DNA from: Firmicutes bacterium HGW-Firmicutes-14
GTDB taxonomy: Bacteria; Bacillota; Thermincolia; Thermincolales; UBA2595
DNA length: 64,000 nucleotides
Direction of reading: 5' to 3'
Assembly: GCA_002840275.1 (NCBI GenBank)
Contig: PHAB01000006.1
Coordinates: forward strand, 62,001 to 126,000
Shown: positions 61,760 to 64,000 of the stretch, one piece after another
Layout of the letters: the number at the start of each line of letters is the position of its first letter
Numbering within the stretch: the stretch's first letter is position 1
The notes under the pieces: generated by a model
Told to the model about the DNA's origin: nothing
The model's input: only the letters and a program-made list of their open reading frames with translations
Database searches by the model: none
Made by a program: the position numbers and the translations under genes

Positions 61760-62245
61760 TTGAAGCGGATATTTGCAGGGATAGTTAAAAAGGATAAGGG
61801 AGATGGTGGTTTGCAGCCGGCTATTATAAAATCCATAATTTTTAAATTGAAGAATTTAAAATTGAAGAATAAGAAGCTGGGGGCCGGAATTGGGATTGCA
61901 GTCATCATTTTCGCTGCCGGGCTGTTTTTCTTCAGCGGGGATTCGGGGGCATCAGCAGAGGTGGTAAAAGCCGGCCGGCAGGACATTGAAGAATATGTGC
62001 TGGCTAACGGCCGGGTTGAAGTGCCTTCCAGGCAGGATTTTGTTGCCCGTTCCAGCGGCCTGGTGGAGGCGGTCCTGGTCAGGCCCGGAGACAGGGTTAA
62101 AGCCGGACAGGTCTTGCTAAGGCTTGACGATGATGAGCCTTTTATGAATCTCAGGCAGGAGGAGGCAAGTCTTGCTGCCCGGCGGGCTGAACTGGCCAGG
62201 CCGGGGCGGCCGCAAGACCCGAAGAAGGACATGCCGGGCGCATAA
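61760..62245 (+). pseudogene. Truncated MacA-like membrane fusion protein
   Basis: A periplasmic adaptor N-terminal half: a membrane helix (LGAGIGIAVIIFAAGLFFFSG) and the biotinyl-lipoyl-like part (RQDIEEYVLANGRVEV, ARSSGLVEAVLVRPGDRVKAGQVLLRLDDDE). Normal MacA proteins have ~350-400 residues; here the frame ends after ~160, with the last dozen residues (PGRPQDPKKDMPGA) out of frame with the following ATPase remnant. A deletion has removed the rest. Confidence 0.85.
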
Positions 62246-62352
62246 TCCGGTTCAGGGACGGTATGATGGTGCAGGATGAAGAGGTTGCCCAGCCGACAGA
62301 TGCCCTTTTGTGCCTGGCGGAAATCAAGAACAGGGGGGTGGCCGCTCCGTGA
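62227..62352 (+). pseudogene. C-terminal remnant of a MacB-type ABC ATPase
   Basis: In the frame of 62236, GHAGRIIRFRDGMMVQDEE matches the end of MacB/LolD-like ATPases (RIxRxRDGxI). The Walker A, signature and Walker B regions are missing. It is fused directly to the macA remnant and its stop overlaps the GTG of the permease remnant. Confidence 0.75.
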
Positions 62353-62727
62353 GTGTGTGGGAGAGTTTCCGCATTGCCTTTGAAGGGGTGTGGACCAATA
62401 AGATGCGTTCAGCCCTGACTATGCTGGGGATCGTTATAGGGATTGCATCTGTTATTGCCGTTGTGGCCATTGGTCAGGGAGGCCGGATTCTATTGGAGAA
62501 GGAAGTCAGCAGGGTATTGGGGGTTAATGTTTTCCGCATCTATATAAACTGGTCAGAAGGTGAGGTGCGGGGTCTGAAATTGCCGATCACCACATGGCAG
62601 GACATACTTCATACCAAACAGCGCCGTTGCCTTCGCCTTTTCCAGCGCTCTGGGTATATTTTTCGGGCTTTATCCTGCCGGCAAGGCGGCGAACCTCGGT
62701 CCTATTGAAGCGCTGAGATTCGAGTAA
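62349..62727 (+). pseudogene. MacB-type permease remnant with internal deletion and frameshift
   Basis: GTG 62349 gives WESFRIAFEGVWTNKMRSALTMLGIVIGIASVIAVVAIGQGG, a classic MacB/FtsX N-terminus. After ITTWQDI the frame changes; from 62623 a different frame reads [21 protein letters not shown] and ends IEALRFE, the canonical C-terminus. About 250 central residues are gone. Confidence 0.85.
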
Positions 62728-62931
62728 AATGAATTGACATAAAAATTGCATGGAATAAACATTTAAAAAGTATTAATATTTCATTAATATTTACATAAGT
62801 ATTAATTAATCTCTGTTTGGTAACATACTGTTAACCTATAATCGTTAATAATCAGGGAACATATCTTGCCACAACAACGTCTGATTAATAGATACTAAAT
62901 TTCTTAAATAACAGTGAAAGGTGGGGTTGTG

Positions 62932-63048
62932 ATGACATTTAGTATTAGCGCGGGACTGGTGCTGTTTTTTGTCCTGTCAGTTACAGCAATGCTTTTCCTC
63001 AGGGAGAGGTCGGGATATGAGGAAGGCACGACCCGGCCTGAGAACTGA
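62932..63048 (+). CDS. Small membrane protein, 38 aa
   Basis: ATG with AAAGGTGGGG; MTFSISAGLVLFFVLSVTAM... has one membrane helix and a charged tail (RERSGYEEGTTRPEN). No known family. The 200 bp before it are AT-rich and hold no gene. Confidence 0.5.
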   Translation: MTFSISAGLVLFFVLSVTAMLFLRERSGYEEGTTRPEN

Positions 63049-63092
63049 TGTTTATAAAATACGGAAAACAAAAAACCTCCTTCTTATCCGAG

Positions 63093-63119
63093 GCCCCCGT
63101 ACTGTGTGTGCGGGGGTTT
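63093..63119 (+). terminator. Possible terminator after the small membrane gene
   Basis: GCCCCCG and CGGGGG pair around a 10-nt loop, followed by TTT only; weak. The rest of 63120-63434 shows no gene or clear signal. Confidence 0.4.
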
Positions 63120-63434
63120 CGGAGTGTAAAATGATAAATTATGTTACAAAACCGGCGCCTGAATTTCCTATGACAGTGGAGTGTCGTCCTGTTTAACTTT
63201 TTCCCCGGACCGGCAAAGATCAACAATTGTGAACGAATGCTGGCACAGATTAGGAAACTGAGAAAATCAAGATAATATGGGAAATACTATACCTATCGCG
63301 TACCTGTGGTACAGCATGTTCTATTGAAACATTACATATATTTACAGCCATAATGGCAGGAAATTATGAAACAATAATATTGAAATACATCGGCTCACCG
63401 GGAATGGAGGGCCGAAGACCGGGGGTGTCGCAGT

Positions 63435-63950
63435 TTGCAGGAGATTGGTGAAAAATACTTCATAGGGGCTGTTGCAGGGCTGGTGGGAATAACGGCAAAA
63501 AATTTAGCAGACCTTGTTTTTCGCCGGGGAAGGGACGGTGAGGGAGAAGTCCGGACGGAAGAGGATTCCCAGGGTAAATTTATATTAGGCCTGATAAAAT
63601 ACGGAACAGGTATACTGGGAGGTATCGGGGCTGCCGGTTATCTCCGGAAGGCAGGCAGGGACAGGCTTGTCTCCAAGGGGGTTATTACAGGACTGGCGGT
63701 CGGGTCAGTTACAGATTCATTAAACAGGCTGGCTGAACCCGGAAAGCGCCAAAAAAGACGGGACAGCCTGGCCGGGTTCATGGCAAATGCTGCCTACGGC
63801 TTAGTTACAGTCGCGGTTGCGGCCAGGTTTGAAGCACCCCGCCGCAACTCGGATTCCCTGGATGAATATATTAAACAGACCAGGAATGAGGTGGAAAAGG
63901 AAAGGATAAAACAGACCCCGGTCAGATACAGGAAGTATGCGGTGAAATAA
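63435..63950 (+). CDS. Unrecognised membrane-associated protein, 171 aa
   Basis: TTG at 63435 with GGGGGTG upstream. Two or three weak hydrophobic segments (YFIGAVAGLVGITAKNLADLVF; FILGLIKYGTGILGGIGAAGYL; AGFMANAAYGLVTVAVAARF) and a long charged tail rich in Lys and Arg. It has no Cys and no motif I know. Another gene follows at once. Confidence 0.65.
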   Translation: MQEIGEKYFIGAVAGLVGITAKNLADLVFRRGRDGEGEVRTEEDSQGKFILGLIKYGTGILGGIGAAGYLRKAGRDRLVSKGVITGLAVGSVTDSLNRLAEPGKRQKRRDSLAGFMANAAYGLVTVAVAARFEAPRRNSDSLDEYIKQTRNEVEKERIKQTPVRYRKYAVK

Positions 63951-63992
63951 TTTCAGGGCAGAATTCAGGAACAAACTGTTTGGAGGAAAACT

Positions 63993-64000
63993 ATGGTATT
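63993..64000 (+). CDS. Start of a further gene (3' partial)
   Basis: TTTGGAGGAAAACT then ATG GTA, with an ideal ribosome site; only two codons lie in the window. Confidence 0.5.

Noticed and set aside
62310-62708. Intact 132-residue permease
   Set aside because: The N-terminus is MacB-like but the last ~25 residues are a frameshifted reading of the MacB C-terminus, so it is a pseudogene.
62840-62880. Further copy of the hairpin repeat
   Set aside because: GGGAACATATCTTGCC recalls one arm of copy A, but no partner arm or TTGAC-type ends lie within 200 bp.
1-64000. tRNA or rRNA genes
   Set aside because: No T-arm or acceptor-stem pattern and no rRNA-like stretch was seen on either strand; a covariance search was not possible.

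Overview
The window looks like the chromosome of an anaerobic, endospore-forming Firmicute, probably related to Peptococcaceae/Desulfotomaculum-like clades. The reasons are strong AGGAGG ribosome sites with frequent GTG/TTG starts, two CotF-like spore-coat genes, a LexA box of the Gram-positive type, and many multiheme c-type cytochromes. The genus cannot be named from the sequence alone.

Layout: (1) 1-4.5 kb is the end of a contractile injection system (eCIS/phage-tail-like) locus: a tail protein cut by the window edge, a fibre-like protein with Pro-Thr-Ile repeats, and a glycosyltransferase resembling mucin-type GalNAc transferases. (2) 4.5-8.4 kb holds a 2x[4Fe-4S] ferredoxin, an SOS-box promoter, a heptad-repeat coiled-coil protein, a membrane-anchored protein and the two-subunit iron-sulfur L-serine dehydratase. 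(3) 8.5-18.2 kb is a catabolic island: XRE-cupin regulator, creatininase-family hydrolase, flavin-reductase-like protein, cupin, ferredoxin, a complete branched-chain-type ABC importer and a tungsten/molybdenum aldehyde ferredoxin oxidoreductase. (4) 18.3-29.7 kb (minus strand) is a type IV pilus operon (pilB, pilC, pilin, pilD, three prepilins, a PilX-like gene, pilM, pilN, pilO) flanked on both sides by multiheme cytochromes. (5) 29.9-31.2 kb carries two tandem c-di-GMP-I riboswitches with 79/79 identical cores, ahead of a secreted transglutaminase-like protein. (6) 31.7-43.0 kb is an electron-transfer cluster: a NapC-like 12-heme protein, TPR and NHL proteins, 6-, 8- and 10-heme cytochromes and an M23 peptidase. 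Six cytochromes in the window carry 45 CXXCH motifs in total. (7) 43.2-49.0 kb is copper homeostasis: csoR, two copA-type ATPases and copZ. (8) 49.1-51.6 kb has spore-coat proteins, small proteins and a methyltransferase. (9) 51.7-61.5 kb (minus strand) is a complete System I cytochrome c maturation operon (ccmE, F, H-like, A, B, C, D) with several unrecognised membrane proteins. (10) 61.7-62.7 kb is a decayed macAB efflux locus, followed by small membrane proteins.

The parts fit together. Heme export and maturation supply the cytochromes, the cytochromes adjoin a pilus system and an M23 hydrolase, and c-di-GMP may tune the surface state. The ccm promoter carries three evenly spaced palindromes, and a single similar palindrome precedes the electron-transfer cluster, so a common repressor is possible. 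A 170-175 bp long-hairpin repeat occurs three times, with a fourth deletion derivative, and does not match any element family I can name.
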